Assembly (NCBI GenBank): GCA_951812925.1
Contig: OX638368.1
Location: 112,181,309-112,245,308, forward strand
Source: Calliopum simillimum
Taxonomy: Eukaryota > Arthropoda > Insecta > Diptera > Lauxaniidae
Length of the DNA: 64,000 nucleotides
Direction: 5' to 3'
The notes under the pieces: model-generated
Seen by the model: the letters and a program-made list of their open reading frames with translations, nothing else
What the model was told of the DNA's origin: nothing
Database searches by the model: none
Made by a program: the position numbers and the translations under genes
Part shown: positions 13,366 through 25,600 of the stretch, in pieces
How positions within the stretch are numbered: position 1 is the first letter of the stretch
How the letters are laid out: each line of letters begins with the position of its first letter

Positions 13366-13499
13366 TTTACTGTATTTTTTTGGAGATCTTTACGCAATTC
13401 TGTGAGAACTGGAAAATATTCATTGTAATGTCAATATGAAAATATTATTTATGCTTATTAATCATACATCATGTTGCATATTATTAAATAAATTTTATT

Positions 13500-13660
13500 A
13501 TTTCATTCGTTCTTGAAAATTCAAGCAGAGAGCTAAAAAATTGCTAAATAAGTTTTCATCTTAAAAGAGAAAAAAAAAAACCAAAAAAAAAGTAATTTTT
13601 ATTTGAAAAGAAATGAAGACATTTAAACTTTACATTTGGCGCCCAACGTGGAACGCCTTA
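13500..13660 (+). mobile_element. Possible LTR end plus primer-binding site
   Basis: TGGCGCCCAACGTGG at about 13638-13652 follows TTTACAT, resembling an LTR ending in CA and a tRNA-Lys primer-binding site. Upstream is AT-rich sequence with AATAAA. No downstream gag frame is visible, so this is at most a relic. Confidence 0.35.
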
Positions 13661-13664
13661 GCAC

Positions 13665-14879
13665 AAGTTATAAAGTTTTTTGTTACTAATTGGTAAACGT
13701 ATTTTTAGTGCAAATTTCACAGATATTACTTTGTTGTAGTTGTAAATAATTAGTGATTTTATAAGCCGTTAAATTTTCGTGCACACATACAAACATGTAT
13801 ATAAAGTCCATATAAAGTCTACTACACATAAACTTTGTGAATGAGCGCAACTGCAGCGGAAGTATACCAAAGTAAACATGACTTTTGTGTTAACGTTGAT
13901 GCGCTAATTAGTCTTCATGTTGTATATTCGCATATGGTAGTGGTAAGTGTGTGCCATGTCTATGTGTTTGTGTGTGTGCTCTAACTTACACTATGTTATG
14001 CTTAAGCTGTTAAATTAATTACATAACTCATTGTTGGGTACAGCATCTCTGCAGTTTGCCAGCTGCAGTTGCCAGTTTTTCCCACTTTTATTCTAATTTA
14101 TTTTCTAATTAAATGATTTACTACTATGTGGGACAACATATCATAAACATAAGCTAAATAAAATGCAGAAAAAAAAAATTATACTAAGATTTCTCAGTTA
14201 AGATAAAACTCAATGAGTTTTTGATTTATGTAGCTCTTTTGCTGTATTTGTAGTAACAGGGTATTTAAAAAATTTCTGAAAAGAGAACCATATTGAAAAA
14301 TCCAAGAGATTTATTATCTTTTTCTTTATTCGAAAGACATCGAGCCATTAACGTTATACTGTCTTTATATATCCCTTCATAACTTAATTCCGAAATAACA
14401 TAAACTGGATTATTGAAAAAACATGTTTTTGGATTTTTTGTTTTAATTTTTGGGATATGAATAAAGGAAATATCGATATAGTTAAAATTGAATTGTGGAG
14501 ACAAACTCGATACATGGCTTCAAAAATAGCAAAAAACTGTGGTTTTACCACTTTTTAGAAGCAATTTCGAGACCGGATTTTGAAATACCATTGACAAACA
14601 TATCGAAAATGGCTATTTAAGCTTTCGTTTCATTTACTAATTTTTTTTACTTTTCTCAGAAGATCTATGAAAACTACAATAATATTAACATATTTTGCCA
14701 AAAAAAAGAAGAGGTGCCAAGGTTGCGATTTTAAAGAGCATGTCATTTTGCTGAGGAAACTTAAAACTATTGATTTCAGCAAAAAAAAAAGAAGAGGATA
14801 CCCTACGTCTTCTCATTAAAATAGCTTGTTTGAACACCATGAGTAACTTAATTTAAAATATTAGTTTTCACCATACCTT
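13665..14879. other. AT-rich non-coding DNA
   Basis: No gene or repeat structure that I can name. A TG-rich patch lies near 13965. Confidence 0.45.
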
Positions 14880-15400
14880 GGTGAAAAATATTGATGAAAT
14901 CAAGAAATGTTGCACAAGTTGTAAAATGTCATATGATGTTCAATTATGTTGACAATGTTGAAATAGTCGAAAATGTTGATAAAATCAAGAAATGTTGCAG
15001 AAGTTGTCAAATGTCATAGGATGTTCAATTATGTTGATAATGATGGAAAATGTTTGAAATAGTCGAAAAATATTGATAAAATCAAAAAATGTTGTAGAAG
15101 TTGTCCAATGTCATAGGATGTTCAAATATGTTGATTATATTTAAAATGTTGAAATAGTCAAAAAATGTTGATAAAATCAAGAATTTGTAATATGTTAAAA
15201 GATGTTGAAATATGTTGGAAAATGCGGATTGACTCGAAAAATATTGATAAAATCAAAAACTGTTGCAGGAGTTGTAAAATGTCATTGAATGTTCAAATAT
15301 GTTGATAATGTCAATAAAATCAATATATGTTGCAGAAGTTACAATTTGTTAAAATATCTCGAAATATGTTGATTTATTTGGAAAATGTTGAAATAGTCGA
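14880..15400 (-). repeat. Minisatellite, TTGATAAAATC family (inverse of the 29-kb array)
   Basis: Units of about 100 bp repeat GTTGATAAAATCAAGAAATG, TTGCAGAAGTTGTCAAATGT and CATAGGATGTTCAA, with later units more diverged. Its reverse complement gives the ATCAACATTTTTTGATTTCA-type units of the 29385-30380 array, so the two arrays look like one family in opposite orientation. Confidence 0.7.
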
Positions 15401-15404
15401 TTCC

Positions 15405-16067
15405 AGTAGTTTATCGACTCTGCGTAGCAGTGTGTATGAATTACTATAGTATCTGTTGATTTTCAAAAATTTTACTGAAATAAATGATAGTATTATTTTA
15501 AAATTGCATTTTCTACACAATTTTTTGATGCACCATAAATCTGGATAGATTTCCATAAATTCATTTCAGCAGTTTCTGAAATAAATGTACACAAACAAAC
15601 AAAGTTTTACACTTTTCGCGAAAAAAATTAAAAGTAAATTTTCTCTTACACCCTGTATTCTAATAATGCTACATAAGATTGACAATTGACGTGAACTTTC
15701 TCACAATTAATGCATAGCTCTTTCGCTGTTATATTTCTTGGCTCTTTTCTTTGACATCATGCAGCAAAAGTAGCTAGACAGCAGCTGTTGCTGCATCTTT
15801 AACATGGCGCTGTATAAACGCAAGCAATTAAAAGCAACTCAACAATTATTTTACATTTATTTTTTTTTTTTTTTCATAGCTGCCATCTCAAGTTATAAGA
15901 AAAACAATAAAAATGCCAAAAAGAAACCGTTTTATTTTGATTTTTCCCCTTAAGATATATAGTGAATTTAAAACAAAATGGAAACAAAAGAATATTTAGA
16001 ATTTAAATAATAATCTCAATTTATAATTAAAAAAAATTATAATTATGATTTTTCTTTTATTTTGCAG
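15405..16067 (+). other. Upstream of PAN-ZP gene, ending in likely 3' splice site
   Basis: AT-rich DNA with no repeat that I can name. It ends in TTTTCTTTTATTTTGCAG (AG at 16066-16067), a good intron 3' end. The 5' untranslated region is therefore probably split, with a first exon and promoter further upstream that I cannot locate. Confidence 0.5.
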
Positions 16068-16115
16068 ATAAATAAAAAAGTAATTTAGACAAATAAGACG
16101 ACTGACGCGACCACT
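16068..16115 (+). other. 5' untranslated part of first coding exon
   Basis: The 48 bases between the putative 3' splice site and the ATG at 16116 contain no upstream ATG. The start context is ACCACTATG. This ATG is chosen because a clear signal peptide follows at once. Confidence 0.5.
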
Positions 16116-16606
16116 ATGTTTTTGCGCAATTGTTCACTTTATTTAGTGCTCTTTCTGCTGGTCAGCGCAGCAACAGCCGCGCGTAAAACAAAACGTCCTG
16201 TTAAGCCGGCGAAAACATTTCCACGCACAAATGTAACACCATCACCACAAGTTGCAGTAGCAGCGGCAGCTTCCGCAGCGGCCAGTGCTACAACGACAGC
16301 GCCAACAACAACGAAAACAACAACAACCGCAAGCGCCATTAAGAATGCTGCCGATCTGGAAGCAGAGGAAACAAATTTGCCTTCAGCATCAGCGGCAGGA
16401 GCGGTAAATGACAGTGAATTGCCAAAACCCTTGAGTAGCAGCACATTATTGGAAACGGGTGGCACTGGTATTGGTACTGGTATTGGTGCGGATGCTAAAA
16501 CGGATAAACCAGAGGCGTCTAGCGGCACATCAGCGCCAGCACAATCGTTGGGCTTGGCTGAGGAAGATTGTGATCCGGATATGATTGGTTTTGAGATAAT
16601 AACAGG
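16116..16606 (+). CDS. PAN-ZP gene exon 1: signal peptide and low-complexity linker
   Basis: Codes residues 1-163 plus two bases of Gly164. MFLRNCSLYLVLFLLVSAAT is a signal peptide. Then follow a Lys/Arg/Pro stretch, an Ala/Thr run (roughly 48-75) and an acidic Ser/Ala/Gly part with a short GTGIGTGIG repeat. The first PAN cysteine (C152) lies near the end. The donor is GG|GTGAGT at 16607. Reading through it meets a stop two codons later, which supports the splice. The minus-strand open frame over this exon is an antisense shadow. Confidence 0.92.
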
Positions 16607-19600
16607 GTGAGTAAGAAAATAAAAGGAAACAAAATTTTGCTTGATCAAAAAAAATTTCTAAAATTTCGTTAAAATAAGACAAGAAGTCTAAATGTGAAAG
16701 TGGCATAATTTTAGCAAAATCGCCTCAAATGTCATTGCACACTTTCACTTGTATTGTAGAGATGCCCAAGGGGAAAAATATCAAGCACTTCTTAAGAATG
16801 CATTTCTGAAGCTCTTGTTCTTATACACACTAAAAATTTATTCTTTGCTTTTCTTACTTTTGATTTCCTTTAGTATTGATTTAAAACTTTTTTGGTATTA
16901 AATTCCATCTTTTTCCAAATAGTTTGAAATTTATTCCAAAATCGTATGAAAATTATTCCAAAATAGTTTAAAATTAATGTTTTTTTTTTGGTATTGTTCT
17001 GTTCTATATAAATACTTTTTGGTTTTAAAATTAAACTAAAATTTTTACTGTATACAAAGTGCTTACACAATGATTTTTAGTAAGGCTGCTGGAAGGATTT
17101 GAATATCAAATTCTATTGGGTAGACATTTTTGTAAAAAAAAATTTCTTACTATATACCCTTTCATCATATGGGTTTTTAATAATTTTCGAATTAATCAAC
17201 ATTTTGTTGACTTTAAGGCGATTTTTGTAATTTTAATGTTTCAGCAACATTTTGTTGTTTTAATGATCTAGTAACATTTTGTTGACCTTAGGGCAATTTT
17301 CGTTATTTTAATGTTTCAGCAACATTTCAAGAGCGATTTTTTTTATTTAAAAAGTTAAAGCAACATTTTTCTGTCTGTTAAGCAATTTTTATTTTTTTAA
17401 TGTTTCAGCAACATTTTGTTGACTTTAAGGCAATTTTTTTTAATTTTAATGTTTCAGCAACATTTTGTTGATTTCAAGGCAATTTTTGTAATATAATGTT
17501 TTTGAGTAACGATGTCACTGAACTTTACCTTTAGCATACTTATGCTAATTTATGTTAAAAATATGAAATAAATAAAATAAAAAATTTTAAGAAATACGTA
17601 TCATACTCATGACTAACACCAGCATGTGTTAACATGTGGCCCAAAATAAATGAAAACAACGGTGTTGTGTTGACGACAAGCCACTTTCAGTTTCATTTGC
17701 CGCTATGCAGCACGTTAGCGTTGTATAATTTTGGTTTTTTTACATTTTTTGTTTTATGGTTTTAATAATGAGCTGCTTTTATAACAAAAACAAAAGGAAA
17801 TGCTGTAAACTCTGCTTAATAAAAGCATTTTTTTCAAAAATCACAATAATTACAATGAGAAAGGCAGACCGCGATATAAAAAAATTTGTGCTAAAGTGCT
17901 AAAAGTGTTAAATGACATTTTCTACTTTCATTTTCAGTTTTATGTAAAGTTTCGTATTTTCTTGTTTTTGTATTAAATAACTACTAATGGTCTTTACAGT
18001 TTTAGAAAGGCTTTATTTGGTTACAAAAAAACTCTAATGAATGTCGCTCTTCAATCGGCAGTATATGGTGCCCATAATGGCAGTCAATAAGAATCTAATT
18101 GATTTTGCATACAATTTAGATACTATAAGGGAGAGAGTTTCAAGAAATTGTATATTTTTGATCAAATTAATTCAACACTTAATTCTTGAAATGATACCTA
18201 AAAACAGAATCCATAAATTTAGAGATTTTTGTATGTCATATAAAAAAATTCACGAAAAACTTGCAATCGCTCATATTTATCAGACATTAAATATAGCAAA
18301 AATTACCCGCACTTTCTCCAAAACAAAAAGAAAAAAACACTACACGCCAGCATAAATTTTAACACGAAGAGGAACGCAACAGTAGAATTAAAAATTTTTG
18401 TTGATAGAGATAACATATTTTTGACATGTAGCGCGACTTCCTACTTTAAAATGTACGAAAGCGCGTCTCGTAACTTAAAAAATACTAATAATAAAAAACA
18501 ATCTAAAGCGCATAATAAATTATTACACTGTCAATACAGTGGTGGGGGTACAGCATGAAAATGTTGCGCGTGCACCAGTAAATTTATCATCTTCTCTACA
18601 AGAGCAACATTTAAATTTATGTCTTCTTTTTTTTGTTTCATTTTTGCAGTTATGTTCTATCGGCGCCATCAAAATTGTTGGACACGCTGCCTGGTACACT
18701 TATGTTGACCGATTGCTTGGAGGCCTGCCAGATTAACGAATCATGCAGTGCTGTTAATTACGAAACAGGATTGTGTGTGCTATTCAAGACTACTGCTGAT
18801 AAATTGCCAGGTAAGAAAGAGCTTAAGCTTAAGTGAGAGATGAAGTGAAGTGTAGCACCAAAAAAGGTAGGAGTGAGCAGTGGAGTGCTGCCAAGCCTTT
18901 TAAATGCCAGTGTCAGTTGGAAATCTTTGTCAAATATTCATATCTTGAAAAAAAAATATATTAATTTTCAAAATTATTATCAAAAAATGTTGCTTAATAT
19001 TGTGCAATAGCGGTGTATTGCTCTAGTGGCCACTGATGACACTTGCAATTTATTCAAGCGCAATAAATTCTGCGTGAAATTATTATGCATAGTGCATTTC
19101 TTTGAAATTTTCGAAGTCATAATAAAAAATCTCATTTATTAGGGATATCTCCTGACTGTTTTATCAACATTTTGTTGACTTTAAGGCATTTTTTGTTTAT
19201 GTTATGTTTTAGACACATTTTGTTTGCTTTGAGGCGAATTTTTTATTTTTTTTTTTTTGTTTCAGAAATATTTTATTGACTTTAAGGCAATTTTTGAAGT
19301 TCTAATGTTGCAGCAACATTTTGTTGACTTTAAGGCAATTTTTTTTTAATTTTAATGTTACAGCAACGTTTTGATGACTTTACTAAGGCAATTTTTTTTA
19401 TTATATTTTAATGTTTCAGCAACATTTTGTTGACCTTATGGCAATTTTTATCATTTTAATTTTTCAGACACATTATATTAACTTTAAGGCAGTTTTTGTA
19501 ATTTAAATGTTTCAGCAACATTTTGTTGACTTTAAGGTAATTTTTTTAACTTTAATGTTTCAGCAACATTTTGTTAACTTTAAGGCAATGTTTTGTAAAA

Positions 19601-22600
19601 TGTTTGTGGCTTTAATATTTAAGCAACATGTTGTCGACTTATAGGCAATTTGCAATATTTTAATGTTTCAACAACATTTTGTTGACTTAAGACCATTTTT
19701 TGTCATATCCGTAGTACCAGCAACATTTTATTGACCAAAAAGCAGTTTTTGTTATTCTAATGGTTTCATTAACACTTTGTTAAGTTTAAGTCGATTTATG
19801 TATTTTAGTGGTTTCAGCAACAATCAGAAATGCACACCATTCATAATACGCAAGTTTAGTGTCAAAATAAATTTGAAAATTATAAGCATCTTATCAACTT
19901 ATAATTCACTGCAACACTACTTAGAGCGTTACGTTGCAAAAAACTCGTTTTAAGCTGCTTTTCTTCACTTGAACTCTTATCTAAAATGACGCCGCTATTA
20001 GTGATAAAAATAAATTAATGCATGCGACAGCGGACGCATTGCACATAAGTATAAGCGACACATTGCCCGATGATGCCGTTTTGATTACACTCTAATAACC
20101 ACCAAGTAACGTGCAACATTACATCACTATTTTGCTGGTAGGCTTGACGCAATAAAATGGCATTTTTAACGCATAAACGAGTTGTGTGCTGTATGTACAC
20201 CACACCGTTTGTTGCCTTAAACCAGATTTATCATAAATGCAGCAGCAGAAAATCACCAACCTTCCTGCAGCAGCAAGTGTAAAAGGCAATTGTCGAATGG
20301 CTGAGTTGTAGTTGCAGTACTATAGCAACAGCAACAACAACAACAACCATCAAACTGGCTTCTTCTACCATATTGACTATTTTGTACGCAGCGGCGGCAA
20401 CAAGCTGCGTGGTTTCCTTTTGCAAAATGCCCCAACAACACGCGCACAATTTTCTTCACGCCTGTTAAAAACGAACTTTAGGGGCGTGTGCGTGTACGCA
20501 TTATCACTGACACAGGCACTTTTTTTTGTTGTTTTTTTTTTGTGTGTATGTGTCTTACACTACTGTTACTGTTATTAATTTGGAGTTTTATTTTTTGTGT
20601 TTTTTCAGGCTCACTTTCGCGTTCGCAATTTCCAGTTTTCACAATTTACGCACAGAAATCTTGTTTGGGCGTACGTCCTTGCTCGAAGGCTTGGTGCGTC
20701 GATCGTGTTCAAGGTTATCGCCTAGTGGATCGTGTCAAATCCAGTCAAACTGTCTATTCGCGCCGTGACTGCCTGGAATTGTGCTTGGGCGAAACTGAAT
20801 TTACCTGCAGGTAAGTGGATTTTATGCCTTTGTGCAGCTGCGCATAGTTTTAGCAGCTAGAGCTAGAGAATGAAAGTGATGTTGTTGCTGCTGCTTTAAG
20901 GTGACGGCATAAATGCATAAAATTTAATAGTTTTATGCGTGGATGTTTAATGAATTTGTGTTTTTCCAGTTTTTTTTCGCTCAAAGTAAAAATAGGTTCA
21001 AGCAAGTTGCTCGCTTATGTCTTTTGTTTTAGCAATTAATGCTAGATATGTTAATGAAGCAGAAAAAAATATTTCATGCAGCATGTAGTATAGAGAAGAT
21101 GAGTTACAAAAGGATGTTGTTATTTTGTGCATCGCACTATGGGTTGCTTGCGATATTTTCGGTTCAAAATTTGTGGAAAAAATTACTCGCATAAGTCTTA
21201 TTAAGGGAAGAAACAAAACTTTCTGCAGAGTATCTTCAAAGGATTTGGTTCAAAAGGACTTGTACATGGCACCGGACAGTTGCTCGCATAGGTCTTTTGT
21301 TCATAAAATTGAGTGCTAGCACGTAATACAAAGTAGTTTCAAGAAATTTGGTTTAAAAAGGGTAGTTATACATCGCACTATGGGTAATTTTAATTCAAAA
21401 TTCATAAAAAAAAATAAAAAAAAAAACATAAAAAAAGTTCCACGCTTGAGTCTTTTGTTTTCAGCATTTAGTGATCGGTTACACTATGCAACACAAAAAT
21501 CTGAATTCGATATCAGTAACTTTTTTAGACTACTTTAGGGTTGCTGATTCCGAATCTGGCAACCGTTCTTTCCTATCACGTCTGAGATCCGAGTTATCCT
21601 TGATTTAAAGTGCAGGAAATGCAATTTTTAGATACATGGCGTACATCCAGGGAGCAGTGTAGTTAATTTCTGTCAACGACACTGTAATGAGTCTACTTGC
21701 ACATGGGAATAACTCATAGCTTTTTGCTACTGCATTTATTTATAAGTTAATGATTTATCTTATATAACTTAAACTTTCAAACTTCTAAATATTCAAAAAT
21801 TTATTGATACTTCATATGCAACCTTCTTACAAACAACTATTTTTTCTGCTTACTCTTTCATCCTTAACCTATGCCTTCTTTATTTCCTTTTGCTGCTCTT
21901 AACTTTCTTCCCAAATCCACTAAAGATCCGCGAATTACTATCGTCACTCTGGCCTCTGTGAACTTTCCGATATGGATCGTATTACGCTGACTGGTGCCAA
22001 TAATGTTGAACCTTATGATGGCGCTGATTATTTGGAAAACAATTGTGCTGAGGAACCAAGTAAATTGTGCGAATTTAAGCGCATTTCTGGCAAAATTTTA
22101 AAGACAGTCGACTCGGTGTATCAAGATATCAATAATATTGATGAGTGTCGTGATTTATGCTTGAACTCACCATATAGGTATGTACTTTCTTGACTTAACA
22201 GATTCGCACGCTCATATTATACTTTACATAGATGCCACTCCTACGACTACAATGACACTGGTGATATGGTCTGTCGTTTATCACATCACAGCCGTGCTAC
22301 ATTGACTGATGTACTCGATCCCTATCTGGATGTACCAGAGGCAGCCACCTATGAACTCTCCTCTTGCTATAATGTCTCCATTGAATGCCGCTCTGGTGAA
22401 ATGATCACAAAAATACGCACATCTAAATTGTTCGATGGCAAAGTCTACGCTAAGGGCTCACCAAAATCATGCGCTGTCAATGTTAATAATTCACTGGAAT
22501 TTGACTTCCGCATGGGCTATAATGATCTCGAGTGTAATGTACGTCAGAGCGCCTATGGACGTTATATGAATGATATTGTCATACAACATCACGATATGAT

Positions 22601-25600
22601 TGTCACTTCTTCTGATTTGGGTTTGGCTGTTTCCTGTCAATATGATTTAACCAATAAAACAGTTTCAAATGATGTTGATCTGGGCGTGACTGGTGAAATT
22701 GAATCATCGCTGAGCGAAGAAATCATCATTGATTCACCGAATGTCATTATGAAGATCACCTCTCGTGATGGTAGCGATATGAAACGCATTGCTGAAGTGG
22801 GTGATCCCTTGGCGCTACGTTTCGAAATTGTCGAACAGAACAGCCCCTATGAGATTTTCGTACGCGAACTTGTTGCCATGGATGGTACTGATAACGCTGA
22901 GATAACGCTGATTGATGCCAATGGTTGTCCTACAGACCAATACATAATGGGCGCTATACAAAAGTTATCGCTTAATCGTAAAGTGTTGCTCTCACAATTT
23001 GATGCCTTCAAGTTTCCCTCATCGGAGGTGGTGCAATTCCGTGCATTAGTTACACCCTGTATACCACGTTGTGAGCCTGTAATTTGTGACAATGATGAGA
23101 GCACAAGCAGCGCTGAATTGAAATCTTTGGTATCCTATGGACGTAGGAGACGTTCGGTGGTGAATGGCACCGATGGAGGTGAGTTGATGTTAAACAAGTT
23201 TTTTTTTTGTTGTAGTCTGCTTGATGTGCTCATGTAGGTCAAAAGCAGAGTAATGAATGCCACATTTTGTTATGTTTTCGTTTTTTTGTTTTCTTCTTAT
23301 CCGCAGCTGAATTCCTTCTGAACAGCAGCAGCAGTAGTCAACGTTCCAAGCGTGATGTTAGCCATAAACCGGCTGATGATAACATTTTGTTAGTGCAATC
23401 GATTCAAATCACCGACAAGTTTGGCTTCAACCAAGAAGATGCAGATGCGTCGACAACAGAGACGAGAGAGAAGATTGGTTACGTTGGTGTGACGGAGCAG
23501 ACACTGAACTGCTTGAATGGATATGGTAAGTTAAAATAATTGGCATAAAAATTTTTAAATGTAGCTTAGAAGTACCTGCTGTTGTGTCTTAACTTGCGGT
23601 AGGTTGTAGCTTTTTTTTCATTAAAATGTCAAAATTAAAAAGTTGCCAAATATGTTATTCCCTCGTTTGCTCTAGGGGAATTTGGAGTCTAAATAAAGCA
23701 TCTCCATCTAATGCGTTCCTTTGTGATGACTATTAGCAGTAGAAAAACATAAATTTTTTAAGTTTTTCGACATCTTTTCAAACAAAGTGTTTTAATTCAC
23801 CGTGACGTATGAGTGAATTTTTTTTTTGTTAAATTTCTTTGATTTTTATGCCAAATAACATAAATTCTATGCACTGAATTTCAAATACGCTTAAAGAAAT
23901 CTCAAATTTATGGTTTTATTGTAAGAAAATTTAAATTTGATACATGGCTGCTCTATCTGTAACTCTAATTCTCGCACATCAATAAATGCTCTTTTAAAGA
24001 AATTCACAAAATTTCCGAAAATTTCAAATATTTTGATTTTTCACTTAAACATGACTTTAGAGACATAATTTAAAAATAGTGATGAGCAAAATTAGTCTTG
24101 GTCTGGACTCTTTTTCTTGGTCTTGGTAATTTTTCGAGAACAAAACCAAGACCAAGATACTGATATCTTTGCAAGACCATGACCAAGAATCCTATGGTCT
24201 TGGTCATGATAATCGTCAAGACCGAGAATGCTTTTCAGTCTTGGTAATTTTTAATTAATAGGTATTTCACGCCCGTGTCGAGGATAAAATCATCCCTCAA
24301 TTTGAAATTTGGCATCTTAAAAACCCAACCGCTTTGAAAAAATATGGTTTCGAAATTTTGAATACTAAATAATTTCTAGAAATTGTTTCAAGACCAAGAC
24401 CCAGACCGAGACCAAGATTTAATGACCAAGATCAAGATTGAATTTCAAACCTAGACCAAAACCAAGACTCAATGTGCAAGATCAAGACCAAGACCAAGAC
24501 TGCTATGGTCTTGGTGTTGGTTCGCTAATTACTATTTAAAAATATACGAACCTACAGAAAAAGGTTTTTGAAATTTAAAGGAAAAAACTTATACAAAAAT
24601 TTTGTGCAATACATTTTCTAATCATATGCTTTAACCAAACATGTCGTATGAGTAATTTTTATTAAAAATCTTGGCCAACTTCAAATTATTTAGTAATAAA
24701 ATTAGTTCGATGCATTTTTCGACCCAAATATTTACATTGACACAATATTTGTGTTTTTATGATAAAAAATGTTAAGTTAGTTATATGGCCGCCAAGTTCT
24801 AATTAAACTTAGTAGTATCTGAAATGCATACATTTTTTATGGCTCTTCAAAAATCCTTTAGAGTATTTTTTTTATTTTCACCTAACGCAAATTCGAAATT
24901 TATCCCGCAAAAATTAAATTTGTTACAACTGCAATCAGCAACTGCAATTTAACTTTGCCGGCAAACATGTTGCCAATTAGGCATTTTATTGGAAAATTGT
25001 TGCTAACAATAGAAAATAGAAACAAAAACATGAATTGCTTCATCAAGGCCTGAGTTTTAGTAATTCAACTGCTATTTTACTGCTGTTTATTGGCGAAAAT
25101 AAAACTACAGCTGTTGCACCATGCGCGAGGTCATGCATAATTTTTCGGCAGCTACACTTTGATTTCAGCTGATCTCTTCTCCCGCCACCTTCATACCTGT
25201 GGAGCAGTTAGCAGCAAGAGTTCTCGTTATGCCGCAGTTGCTAAGATTTTTGCGATTATTCTTTTATTGCTGCTGCTGTTGTAGCTTGCTGATCGCTTGA
25301 TCCGCACCTAATGAATCAATTTAATCCACTAGCTTTCCACTGTTTGTCGATTGCATTTGTCTCGCTGTTCGCCGCGTGCCCATTCCAGTCGTCGATTTTA
25401 ATGCATGCGAAATGAATTATGCGATTTTGATTGGATTATGTTGTAATAAAAATAACAACAACAACAATAAAAATATAGCAACGTCAGTAACAACATCGCA
25501 CAATCAGCAGCAAAGCAATCCAATTGCAATCAGTCGTTGTATTTTTCATCATCATCATCTCGGGCTTTATGCCACACCATGCTGTGTCTAACTGTTGCAA

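Noticed and set aside
16139..16648. 169-codon minus-strand frame
   Set aside because: It is antisense to exon 1 of the PAN-ZP gene, whose signal peptide, splice donor and phase fit show that the plus strand is coding.
18041..18355. 105-codon frame in intron 1
   Set aside because: No recognisable domain, AT-driven composition (Ile, Lys, Asn) and no other exon or promoter feature. It may be a very old transposon relic but I cannot support it.
20231..20459. Cys/Val-rich and Gln/Asn-rich frames in intron 2
   Set aside because: They are translations of a CAA/CAG microsatellite.
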